Shown: in pieces, positions 54,604 through 62,995 of the stretch
Position numbering within the stretch: position 1 is the stretch's first letter
Layout: the number at the start of each line of letters is the position of its first letter
Assembly: GCA_964351595.1 (NCBI GenBank)
Contig: CAYGOT010000012.1
Coordinates: 1-64,000 of the forward strand
Direction: 5' to 3'
Length of the DNA stretch: 64,000 nucleotides
From: UBA6059 sp964351595
GTDB lineage: Bacteria > Bacteroidota > Bacteroidia > Cytophagales > Cyclobacteriaceae
Program-made: the position numbers and the translations under genes
Notes under the pieces: generated by a model
What the model was told of the DNA's origin: nothing
What the model saw: only the letters and a program-made list of their open reading frames with translations
Databases searched by the model: none

Positions 54604-55390
54604 ATATCAATCCATTTCGCAAACAATACGCCACCAGTTCGACGGAATTTTTGACTCCTGCCTTCTTGATAGTATTCTTTTTGTGAGTAATGATGGTTTC
54701 GGTAGAGACATTGGTCTTATCAGCAATCTCCTTGGCTGTGAAGCCTTGAGTAAGCAGTTTGATCACTTCTAATTCCCGGTAGGTAAAAGGATGAGTGAGA
54801 TGGTGATCAGCCAATTTAGGCCCATCTTCGAGCATGTTGATGCCCAGGTAGGAGGGTTCACCATTGAGGCCTGTAAAGGAAATTTTGTAATTGTTGGTTG
54901 GTGTGATATGCGAAATATCGGTGTGTATACCAAGTACCTTGACCAGAGAACCATCTGGGGTCGTCTGGAGAGTGATCGTCTGAATTAAGAAGAGTCGATA
55001 GCCTCCATTTGCTACTTTTTCTCTTACACAATAACTGATCTTGTAGTTGGTGATCTTGTCTTGATCAATTTTGTTCCTGATAAAATCCGCAACGTAATCC
55101 TCGCACTTAAGGACAAAGTCTATATCATCCGGGTGAAAAAGTTCAAGCAAATCGTAAAGCTTTTTCCCCTTAAGGTCAACACCTAGCATAGTCTGAGCAC
55201 CTGGACTTACCGTCTCAAACGTCAAAGTAGGAGAGTCTATGATATAATAGTAGTGAGGTCCGGGACAGAAAAAACTGGAGATGACCTGCTCAAACCTCGA
55301 ACTGTCAAATAGCTGTCGCTCAATAGTGGCCGGAGCAAGATAGTTTTGATGGTTATTGTAAAGATCAATAAGTACCTTATCCCGTGGCAT
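54602..55390 (-). CDS. PAS-domain LuxR-type transcriptional regulator
   Basis: A 262-residue regulator. Residues 45-180 resemble a PAS fold (YYYIIDSPTLTFETVSPGAQTMLG, then FHPDDIDFVLKCEDYV). A LuxR/GerE HTH occupies 197-262 (YRELEVIKLLTQGFTAKEIADKTNVS). No receiver domain is present, so it probably senses a small ligand or a partner through PAS. Its start is ATG 55390; the second repeat cluster begins about 120 bases upstream, so the repeats might influence its expression. Confidence 0.88.
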   Translation of the reverse strand: MPRDKVLIDLYNNHQNYLAPATIERQLFDSSRFEQVISSFFCPGPHYYYIIDSPTLTFETVSPGAQTMLGVDLKGKKLYDLLELFHPDDIDFVLKCEDYVADFIRNKIDQDKITNYKISYCVREKVANGGYRLFLIQTITLQTTPDGSLVKVLGIHTDISHITPTNNYKISFTGLNGEPSYLGINMLEDGPKLADHHLTHPFTYRELEVIKLLTQGFTAKEIADKTNVSTETIITHKKNTIKKAGVKNSVELVAYCLRNGLI

Positions 55391-55811
55391 ATGCTGGTCG
55401 ATATATAAGCCAATTATATATCTAATTCTTGTAATTCAGAAGGAGTATAATGCGCTTTGTAAGCCGAAAAAACGAGGCACCCAACTGAGGGTGTCCAGAT
55501 GACTACTTCTGCTACTCAGAGTCACCTGCAAGAGACTCTGAGACTGTAGTTCGGCCGACCACCGACATTCACCCTCTGGAGCGCTTTTGCAAAGCGTCCC
55601 CATTTACTCCGTACTTGCAGTATGGGTGACTGATAAGAAGTGGATTACAATTCCCACTACATGGAATAACTGGATTATGAAGAAGACACAAGTGGGGACG
55701 CTTGCGCCAGCGGGGGGTGGTGGGACTTACCACCCTGGATCGCTTTTGTATAGTGTTCCCTTTTTTCCATTGCATTCGATATATGGTCGGCTAGTGAAAC
55801 ACAACGTATAA

Positions 55812-55905
55812 ATGGTTAAAACCATTATAGTGGAAACCCCATAGCCCCGGGTTTAAACCCGGGGCTATGTTTGATATTATACTGTGGTCAACCGTTTTAA
55901 CGGTT
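55812..55905. repeat. Triple-hairpin module, copy B
   Basis: Same three palindromes as copy A: 55812-55825, 55840-55869 and 55890-55905. The spacers differ slightly from copy A but match copy C. Confidence 0.88.
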
Positions 55906-56206
55906 TACGATTCTATTCCTACTCAGTTTCACTTCTAGGAGATTCTGAGACTGTAGTTCGTCCCACCACTAGGATTCACCCTCTGGAGCGCTTTTGTAAA
56001 GCGTTCCTTTTTACTGTGTACTTAGAATACGGGTGACTGATGAGACACGCATCTTGTGGAATGATAGGCTAGAGAGGAAGGCACAAGCGGGGACGCTTGC
56101 GCCGGTGGGTGGTGGTGGGACTTACCACCCTGGATCGTTTTTGTATAGTGTTCCCATTTTTCCATTGCATTCGATATATGGTCGGCTAGTGAAACACAAC
56201 GTATAA

Positions 56207-56300
56207 ATGGTTAAAACCATTATAGTGGAAACCCCATAGCCCCGGGTTTAAACCCGGGGCTATGTTTGATATTATACTGTGGTCAACCGTTTTAACGGTT
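56207..56300. repeat. Triple-hairpin module, copy C
   Basis: Palindromes at 56207-56220, 56235-56264 and 56285-56300. It is identical to copy B over most of its length. Confidence 0.88.
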
Positions 56301-56402
56301 TATGATTCTATTCCTACTCAGGTTCACCTGTAAGGGACTCTGAGGTCGTGGCGGTTCTCATGGAAGCTCGGAGTTCTCTCCGAGTAACTCTGAGAGGGTA
56401 GA

Positions 56403-56537
56403 CTAAAACCAAATCGATCTTACAATCTCAAATACAATCCAAATGAGAAGAATGAACGAGCCCAATTTTAAAGCACCAAACGCACAACCAACCTTGGCAT
56501 CCCACTCCCAATCGGGTACTATGTGACCTGTTCCCAT
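56403..56537 (-). CDS. Possible 44-residue single-pass membrane protein
   Basis: An ATG at 56537, three bases after the smc stop, opens 44 codons ending in TAG. The predicted peptide starts MGTGHIVPDWEWD and has one hydrophobic segment (LGSFILLIWIVFEIV) with a short basic tail. The close spacing to smc would allow coupled translation. No homologue is recalled, so it may be chance coding. Confidence 0.35.
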   Translation of the reverse strand: MGTGHIVPDWEWDAKVGCAFGALKLGSFILLIWIVFEIVRSIWF

Positions 56538-56540
56538 GAC

Positions 56541-59500
56541 CTACACCAACTCCCTCAAATCCACCGGCACCACACGACTCACACCTTGCTCGACCATGGT
56601 GATACCATAGATGATATCTGTGCTGGCCATTGTACGCTTGTTGTGCGTCACGATAATGAACTGTGAGTCTGCGCTGAAGGTCTTGATGATGTTGTTGAAC
56701 TTATCAATGTTAGCGTCATCAAGCGGTGCATCGACCTCATCGAAGATACAGAAAGGCGCAGGCTTAAGCAGATAAATGGCAAAGAGGAGGGAAGTGGCGG
56801 TCAGCGTCTTCTCGCCACCGGAGAGTTGGTTGATTGACAATGGTCGCTTGCCTTTTGGCTTGGCGATGATATCGATGCTGCTCTCCAAAGGATCGTCCGG
56901 ATTGGACAGGCTCAGGTCACAGTCGTCCTCGTCCGTAAAGAGTGATCGGAACACCTTGATGAAGTTGGCTTTGATATTCTCAAAAGCCTCCAGGAAGGTC
57001 GTCTTAGCCACCTCATCGATCTCACTGATCGTGGAGAGTAAGGATTCTTTAGCAGTTATTAGATCGTCTTTTTCCTTGATGATGAAGTCATAGCGCTCTT
57101 TGATCTCCTCAAAGGCTTCCATGGCCATCGGGTTGATCGGCCCCATGTTCTCCAGGCGGTTTTTGAGCTTCTCTACTTTGTCCTTGAGTGTGTCTTCATC
57201 CAGATCGCTTTGTTCCTCAGATTTTGCTTCCAGCTCTTCTACTTTGATGTTAAACTCTACGGAGAGACGCTCCTGGATAGAGTTGAGCTGTAGCTTGGAC
57301 TCTGTGATCTGTCCCTGTAGCTCCATCAGCAGCGTATCGGCATTCTCTCTCAGGCGCTGGATATCCCGCTCGGACTTCTCAGCTTCATCGATCACCCCAC
57401 GACCGGCGTAGTACTCCTTTTCGGCTTCATTGACGCCCTTCTCGATGCATTCCTTCTCCGCGTACATGGCGATCAGCTCTTCATCACTGGTCTCACCAGT
57501 CGCCACCAACTGCTTTACCTCATCGTCCGTTTTCTTCAACTCGGCGGTATTCTTCTCTATGCGCTCCTTGCTGGACTCGAAGGTGGTCTGCTTAAAGCTG
57601 ATCTCCTGAGCAATGCTCCCCGCCTTATTCTCTTGTTGATGAAAGAGGATATTCTCCTGGTTGAACGCACTTGATTTTTCCGATAGAAGTTCATTGTAAG
57701 CCGCTAGCTCACCGCTCGCCTGCTTATAGTCCGCCTCGATAGCTTCGAGTTGCGACTGACCGTCCTCTGTGAGTGGCCTGATCTTTTCCAGCTCCTCTTG
57801 GAGCCCAACAATGCGCTCCTGAATATCCTCCTTCTTGGAGGTGTTGGTGGAGAGCAAGTCGAAGTATTGTTCCTTTTTGGTCTTAACAGAAATGTATTCC
57901 TCGTTGAGCAGCCGCGCCTCTTGCCGCACCGCCTCCAGTGCTTCCTGATGTGAGCTCGACTTGAGCTGCTCCAGGTCAGCTTGCTTGTCGGCCAGGTTCT
58001 GCTTCACCTCTTCGAGTTTGGCGGAGAGTTGCTTGATTTCGGTAGAGAGCTTCTCCAGGTTTTTGGCACGACCAATACGCTTACCCTCGAACAATCCGAC
58101 AGAGCCGCCTGAGATGCTGTATTGGCGCCTGATGACTTTGCCATTTTGTGTAATGAGGATCGCATCATCTTCTTCCGGTAGATCGGTGTGGTGGTTGGAA
58201 GAGATGTAGACATTGTCAAGAATGTACTGCACCAGCTTGCGATACTTGGGCTCAAACTCAACCACTTGCGTGGAGGGGATAGCATCTTGGATGATCCTCG
58301 ATGAAGACGGCTTGAAGTTTTGAAAACTATCGAGAATGAAGAAATGCGCCTTGCCTTTGGCAGCATCAGATAGCAGGTTGATGGCCTCAAATGCCTGCGC
58401 CTCCGTATCTACTATGTAGTAGTTCATTACCGGCTCGAGGTAGTTCTCGATGGTGACTCGGTACTCCTCAGGACAGGTCAGAATATCCGAGAGGAGGGGA
58501 GCATTCTTACCCCATTTGGATTGCTTTTTGAGGAACTTGATGGCCTCAGGAAAACCCTCAAGGTTGTCGACGAGCGACTTGGTGAGGTTGTACTCATTCT
58601 GTCGTGCATCCAGCTTACGATTGGTCATGCTCAGCTCTTCTCTGATGACCTCTATTGTCTTTTGTGTTTGCTCGATCCGGGTCTTCAGGTCTGCCTCCTT
58701 ATCCCTCAGCGCCTCGAATTCAGCGTCCTTCTTTTCCTTGTCAGCGGTCAGTACGGCCAGCTTCGATTCAAATTCTTCAAGACTCGCCGATTGGGTCGAG
58801 CTGTCCTCCGCAGCTTTTTCCAGCTCTTGCTTGAGTGTGCTCAGTTGAATCTGTTTGATCTCCAGTGACTTGTTGGCCTGATAGTAGGCTTCTTGTTTGG
58901 TCTTAAGCTCAGCAGAGAGCTGCTCAACTTTAGAGCGGTGCTGGACGGTCTGTTCTTTCTGTAGCTCGTAGCTTTCTTTGAGTTGCTCAAGCCTACCGGA
59001 AACTTCCGCCAGCAGCTTTTCTGCACTTCGCTTCTCCTGCTCCAGGCTGCTGATGGAGAAGGCTGCCCGCTCGTTGCTTTTACGATCCAGCTCTATTTGC
59101 TCACGTAGGGTAGTCGCACGGTCATTGAGGAATCTCAACCGCTCGTTCTTGATTTTCTTCTCGCTCTCATACGACCGAATCTTATTGACATGTTCGTTGA
59201 GCGTTTTTTGTCGGGCAGATAATAGTTTTTCCTTGGTGACCAGGTCTTTTTTAGCCTTTTCGATGTTGGCTTCTTTCTCGGCGAGCTGCTTGCTCAGGCT
59301 GACCTTGCGGTCATTTTCTTGATTGACCTTGGTCTGAAGGTTTTCAAAGACCTCCTTTTGGCGCGCCATGGTCATTTGCGCTAGCTGGACACTTAGCTGC
59401 TTATACTCTTCCTTGATCTCATAGTAGCGCTTGGCCTGTCTGGCCTGCTTTTCGAGGGACTTGAGATTTTTCTCAATCTCAAAGAGTAAGTCTTCTACAC

Positions 59501-60068
59501 GATCCAGATCAGCATCGGTATCGGCGAGCTTCTTGAGTGTCTCTTTCTTCCTGATCTTAAACTTGGAGATACCTGCCGCTTCTTCGAAAAGTCCCCGGCG
59601 GCTGTTGTCCTTGTCATTGAGGATATCGTCGACCATCTTGAGCTCAATGATAGCATAGCTGTTGCTGGCGATACCTGTATCCAGGAAGAGGTTGGTGATG
59701 TCCTTGAGCCGGCATGGTACTCCATTGAGCAGGTATTCACTATCCCCGGAGCGATAGTAGCGACGAGTGATGGTTACGTTAGAGTACTCGGTAGGGAGGA
59801 GGTTTTTGGTATTGTCAAAGGCGAGTGATACCTCAGCCATTTGAAGCGATTTACGCGATTTGGTGCCATTGAAGATAATATTCTCCATCTTCTCTGACCT
59901 GAGCATGCGTGTCTTTTGCTCGCCCAGTACCCAGCGGATCGCATCGACTACATTGGATTTGCCACAGCCATTGGGTCCCACGATCCCGGTAATACCTTTG
60001 TCAAAATTGATGATAATCCTGTCTCCGAAACTCTTGAATCCCTTGATCTCTAATCTGGTCAGCTGCAT
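56541..60068 (-). CDS. smc: SMC chromosome-segregation ATPase
   Basis: An 1175-residue protein that forms the condensin core for chromosome organisation. The Walker A motif is GPNGCGKSN at 32-40. Long coiled coils at about 165-500 and 660-1000 flank a hinge domain near 510-640 (GFPEAIKFLKKQSKWGKNAPLLSD). The C-terminal head has the signature LSGGEKTLTA and Walker B CIFDEVDAPLDD. Length and order match bacterial SMC. It is divergent from a small membrane-anchored protein; ScpA and ScpB are not in the window. Confidence 0.97.
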   Translation of the reverse strand: MQLTRLEIKGFKSFGDRIIINFDKGITGIVGPNGCGKSNVVDAIRWVLGEQKTRMLRSEKMENIIFNGTKSRKSLQMAEVSLAFDNTKNLLPTEYSNVTITRRYYRSGDSEYLLNGVPCRLKDITNLFLDTGIASNSYAIIELKMVDDILNDKDNSRRGLFEEAAGISKFKIRKKETLKKLADTDADLDRVEDLLFEIEKNLKSLEKQARQAKRYYEIKEEYKQLSVQLAQMTMARQKEVFENLQTKVNQENDRKVSLSKQLAEKEANIEKAKKDLVTKEKLLSARQKTLNEHVNKIRSYESEKKIKNERLRFLNDRATTLREQIELDRKSNERAAFSISSLEQEKRSAEKLLAEVSGRLEQLKESYELQKEQTVQHRSKVEQLSAELKTKQEAYYQANKSLEIKQIQLSTLKQELEKAAEDSSTQSASLEEFESKLAVLTADKEKKDAEFEALRDKEADLKTRIEQTQKTIEVIREELSMTNRKLDARQNEYNLTKSLVDNLEGFPEAIKFLKKQSKWGKNAPLLSDILTCPEEYRVTIENYLEPVMNYYIVDTEAQAFEAINLLSDAAKGKAHFFILDSFQNFKPSSSRIIQDAIPSTQVVEFEPKYRKLVQYILDNVYISSNHHTDLPEEDDAILITQNGKVIRRQYSISGGSVGLFEGKRIGRAKNLEKLSTEIKQLSAKLEEVKQNLADKQADLEQLKSSSHQEALEAVRQEARLLNEEYISVKTKKEQYFDLLSTNTSKKEDIQERIVGLQEELEKIRPLTEDGQSQLEAIEADYKQASGELAAYNELLSEKSSAFNQENILFHQQENKAGSIAQEISFKQTTFESSKERIEKNTAELKKTDDEVKQLVATGETSDEELIAMYAEKECIEKGVNEAEKEYYAGRGVIDEAEKSERDIQRLRENADTLLMELQGQITESKLQLNSIQERLSVEFNIKVEELEAKSEEQSDLDEDTLKDKVEKLKNRLENMGPINPMAMEAFEEIKERYDFIIKEKDDLITAKESLLSTISEIDEVAKTTFLEAFENIKANFIKVFRSLFTDEDDCDLSLSNPDDPLESSIDIIAKPKGKRPLSINQLSGGEKTLTATSLLFAIYLLKPAPFCIFDEVDAPLDDANIDKFNNIIKTFSADSQFIIVTHNKRTMASTDIIYGITMVEQGVSRVVPVDLRELV

Positions 60069-60137
60069 TTAGTCGCTCTCTCTGTATAATGTTTGTGGGG
60101 GCGACAAATTTAGAATTTAATTCGATATTTTTAGACC

Positions 60138-60683
60138 ATGGATGACTTTCAAACCATACTCTACATTGTCGTAGGTATTATCTATTTCTTGTCGCGGGCA
60201 TTGAAGAAAAAGAAGCCACCGGTAAAGCCATCCCGACCTGGTCAGGAGACGGAGGACGACACTCCACAGACCACAGCCTCTAAGCCGCTGACCTTCGAGG
60301 AGTTACTCCGAGAATTTACCGAGGGCAAGCAGCCTGAGGAAGAGGAACAGCGCCCTCCAATACCACCACCGACTCCCGAACCGGTCAGAAGAAGTACTTC
60401 GCCAATGACATACAGGCAAGAGGAGGATGATGACGAGATATTAGAGCCAGCCAAGCGCAGGTTTTCGGATGAGGACTCCAAAAGGATTTACGAAGCATCC
60501 ATCAGGTCTGTTGAAAAGATGAAAGAGGAGGAATTTGCAGATACGCAGTACCACTTCAAGCAATACGAGGATCACCGCGACGAAGAGACCACACTGGGTG
60601 CTGAAGTAGCCGATATGCTAAGAGATGCCGATGGTGCACGTAAGGCGATCATCCTATCGGAAATATTGACACGTAAATACTAG
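60138..60683 (+). CDS. Membrane-anchored low-complexity acidic protein
   Basis: A 181-residue protein with one N-terminal helix (ILYIVVGIIYFLSRALKKKK) and then a disordered-looking tail rich in Pro, Glu and Asp. A conserved-looking end (VADMLRDADGARKAIILSEILTRKY) may bind a partner. The stop-transfer lysines suggest the tail is cytoplasmic. The function is unknown. It is divergent from smc and could be related to chromosome or envelope work, but only by position. Confidence 0.6.
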   Translation: MDDFQTILYIVVGIIYFLSRALKKKKPPVKPSRPGQETEDDTPQTTASKPLTFEELLREFTEGKQPEEEEQRPPIPPPTPEPVRRSTSPMTYRQEEDDDEILEPAKRRFSDEDSKRIYEASIRSVEKMKEEEFADTQYHFKQYEDHRDEETTLGAEVADMLRDADGARKAIILSEILTRKY

Positions 60684-60691
60684 GCTTTGAG

Positions 60692-60710
60692 CAATGGCTG
60701 TTAGCCATTG
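60692..60710 (+). terminator. Small hairpin after the membrane-anchored protein gene
   Basis: CAATGGCT (60692-60699) pairs with AGCCATTG (60703-60710) around GTT, 9 bases past the stop. There is no strong T-run, so termination is uncertain. Confidence 0.4.
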
Positions 60711-60806
60711 GCCTTTGGCTTTGGCCGTTTAAGACCTAGAGATTTCTGTAGGTCGAGATTTGACATTCACGGAGAATTAAGTATTGGATAGAGCTAGCCT
60801 TATTAT

Positions 60807-61601
60807 ATGCAGAATGAGTACCTCCAGTCGCTAGGACTTTCACCGGGAGCCACCGAAAAGGAGGTAAAGGCTGCCTACCGGAAGCTTTCAAAACAATACC
60901 ACCCTGATGTAAGCAAAGATCCTGAGGCAAAGGACAAGTTCATTGCTATCAATGAGGCCTACAATTTTCTGACTTCTGTAGGCCCATCTCCACGTGCCGA
61001 GCACGTCACCTATGACTATGATCCATTCGCTGAGGCATATGAGCGTCAGCGTAAGGAAGCAAGAAAGCGGGCCTGGCAGAGAGCCAGAGAAGTGGAGCGC
61101 ATGCAGCAGGCCATGATGAAAAAGATCCTAGACGGGTTTATGTATTTGGGGGCAGCCATTGTGCTATTCAATTTTACTTTGGCGCTAGACTATCTGCTAC
61201 CGCGAAAGGTAGTCGATGAGCAAGTGCTCGAATCACGGAGCGTAATAGAGCGAGCGCGTGGAAAGTCCTACTATCGCTATGACGAGCTACAGTTCGAGAA
61301 CTACTTTATGAGATTTGACAGGAATACGGTTAAGGACCTTAATCTGACTGGTGAAGCAACCGTCGAATTGACAATGCTATGGCAGAAGGCGATGGAAGTC
61401 ACGCTCAGCACGGCGACAACCCCTGTTCGCCTACAGCAATTGTACAATGTATACCATGTGTTTGGCTACATTATCCCGCTGATGTTTCTGATCGTTTACC
61501 TCTACCAGTTCCAGATGCGGACTTTAGATTCCAAGATGACATTGGCTATTTTTATGCTTTTTCTCTTCGGTATTCAGTTTGTCGTTTTCCTGAGGTTTTA
61601 G
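60807..61601 (+). CDS. Membrane protein with N-terminal J domain
   Basis: 264 residues. Residues 3-60 are a DnaJ-type J domain with the HPD motif in KQYHPDVSKDP, followed by a charged helix (ERQRKEARKRAWQRAREVE). Membrane helices lie near 112-132 and at the C-terminus (two more after 210). J domains stimulate a DnaK-type chaperone, here probably tethered at the inner membrane. There is no Gly/Phe linker or zinc finger, so it is not DnaJ itself. The client is unknown. Confidence 0.85.
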   Translation: MQNEYLQSLGLSPGATEKEVKAAYRKLSKQYHPDVSKDPEAKDKFIAINEAYNFLTSVGPSPRAEHVTYDYDPFAEAYERQRKEARKRAWQRAREVERMQQAMMKKILDGFMYLGAAIVLFNFTLALDYLLPRKVVDEQVLESRSVIERARGKSYYRYDELQFENYFMRFDRNTVKDLNLTGEATVELTMLWQKAMEVTLSTATTPVRLQQLYNVYHVFGYIIPLMFLIVYLYQFQMRTLDSKMTLAIFMLFLFGIQFVVFLRF

Positions 61602-61677
61602 AGATGCTCGGGTTATTATTATTTCAATAGCATCCCGATCTTGAGAATTGCTATTATCTTCTGGTTTTGATCTAGCA

Positions 61678-62976
61678 GTGAGCCACCCCACCACACATTA
61701 CTCTTCCAGACTAGGCGCGATCCTCACCATGATTGGTGTGGCTGTCGGTTTAGGCAATGTATGGCGCTTTCCCTACATGATGGGGAGTTACGGCGGTAGC
61801 GCTTTTCTACTGGCCTATTTCATTTTCACCATGCTCTTTGCATTCCCGGCACTGATAGCGGAGATCTCGCTGGGTAAGACCAATCCCAAAGGCACCATTG
61901 CTGCCTTTACCTCTATTTTCAAAGTACCATTGGGTCGGTCCCTCGGGTACCTATTTGTAGCTGTAGTGTCGATCGCCGGATCGTATTATGCAGTCGTAGT
62001 AGCCAATGTGCTATTCACAGCCCTCTTTTCTATGGCTAAAGGCTTTTCAGCTCAGGCCAATCCAGAATTTCAGCAGGCCTTGGGAAACGGAACTACCCAG
62101 TATCTGCTTACCGTGCTGGTCATCATGCTGGCTCTTTTCGTTTCGAGTCAAGGGCTGAAAAAAGGCATAGAACGGATATCCATGTTCATCATGCCGTTTT
62201 TTGTGATCTCCATTCTCTACATGATCGGCTATGCCTGGAGTCTGCCCGATACCATTGCGGCTGTGGCAGAGTTTATGAAGCCCGACCTGGAGGCCTTTGG
62301 TTCTACCGAGATCTTTGCCGCCCTGGGACAGGCCTTCTTTTCTGTGGGCTTAGGAGGCACTTTCGTGGTGGTCTATTCGGGCTACTTATCAGAAGATAGA
62401 GAGATCACCAGGGTGGCTGTCTTTACCTGTCTCGGTGACCTGGGTTCCTCGGTGTTGGTCAGTTTGTTCCTCGTGCCAGTGATTTTAGTTTTTGGCCTTC
62501 AGATGAATGCCGGCCCCTCGCTGATATTCAATACCCTACCGGAATTGTTTGCGGTGCTTCCAGCCGGCAGGTGGATCGGCTCGCTTTTCTTGGTGGCCTT
62601 GTTTATGGTCGCCTTTCTGTCCCTGATTGCTGCCTTTCAGGTGCCTTTGAGCAGCCTGAATATCAAGGGCTTTTCTGGTAAGCGCCTCATCCTAGTCTTT
62701 GGCCTGATACAGCTGGTATTGGCATTCCTAAGTGCTTATTATCCTCAAATTATTGGGGCACTCGATCTTGTATTTGGATCGGGCATGCAGGTGCTCGGGA
62801 GTATGTTAGTTGTAGTCGGTATATGGTGGGGAACTAAGACGGGAACATATCGCAGGTTGCTCTTTGCTGATCCGGAGAGCAAGCGGGCTCATGCTGCGCA
62901 GCTATGGTTTCGCTGGGCTATTCCGGGGACGTTGCTGCTCGTGCTGCTGGGTTATCTGTACGAAAACTTTCTATGA
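61678..62976 (+). CDS. Neurotransmitter:sodium symporter (NSS) family transporter, copy 3
   Basis: 432 residues from GTG 61678; a TTG 30 bases earlier adds an unlikely leader. Helix one reads LGAILTMIGVAVGLGNVWRFPY, then MGSYGGSAFLLAYF. A later sodium-site segment is ALGQAFFSVGLGGTFVVVYS. It is a LeuT-like amino-acid or amine importer by family. It ends 19 bases before a dioxygenase gene on the same strand and may be cotranscribed with it. Confidence 0.9.
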   Translation: MSHPTTHYSSRLGAILTMIGVAVGLGNVWRFPYMMGSYGGSAFLLAYFIFTMLFAFPALIAEISLGKTNPKGTIAAFTSIFKVPLGRSLGYLFVAVVSIAGSYYAVVVANVLFTALFSMAKGFSAQANPEFQQALGNGTTQYLLTVLVIMLALFVSSQGLKKGIERISMFIMPFFVISILYMIGYAWSLPDTIAAVAEFMKPDLEAFGSTEIFAALGQAFFSVGLGGTFVVVYSGYLSEDREITRVAVFTCLGDLGSSVLVSLFLVPVILVFGLQMNAGPSLIFNTLPELFAVLPAGRWIGSLFLVALFMVAFLSLIAAFQVPLSSLNIKGFSGKRLILVFGLIQLVLAFLSAYYPQIIGALDLVFGSGMQVLGSMLVVVGIWWGTKTGTYRRLLFADPESKRAHAAQLWFRWAIPGTLLLVLLGYLYENFL

Positions 62977-62995
62977 CTTTGACTAGCTTTAAGAT

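Larger units (their letters stand above)
55510..56352. repeat. Intergenic repeat cluster 2 with a ~395-bp tandem duplication
   Basis: Two long direct copies of one composite unit, with a period of 395 bases measured between the 30-bp palindromes at 55840 and 56235. Each unit holds the CTCTGGAGCGCTTTTG module, the GGACTTACCACCCTGGATCG module, the three hairpins and the ATTCTATTCCTACTCAG tail. Parts of it also occur at cluster 1. No RAYT or IS transposase is encoded in the window. Confidence 0.85.
483..62542. repeat. Dispersed over-represented word CCGGTAGG (consensus TTCCGGTAGG)
   Basis: Plus orientation at 483, 6913, 8613, 18751, 18925, 20238, 24388, 24706, 26119, 28037, 32558, 39561, 40844 and 54776. 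Minus orientation (CCTACCGG) at 6231, 23343, 24994, 58992, 60874 and 62535. Thirteen of the twenty are the full TTCCGGTAGG; five more have TCCCGGTAGG. About two of the 8-mer would be expected in 64 kb on both strands at uniform base use. All twenty are inside genes. Confidence 0.85.

Noticed and set aside
55587..55811. 74-residue ORF inside repeat cluster 2
   Set aside because: It is built from repeat modules, with no homologous frame kept in the sister copy.
53601..56352. CRISPR array interpretation of the repeat clusters
   Set aside because: Repeats are composite and palindromic with no regular spacers of constant length, and no cas gene is present.
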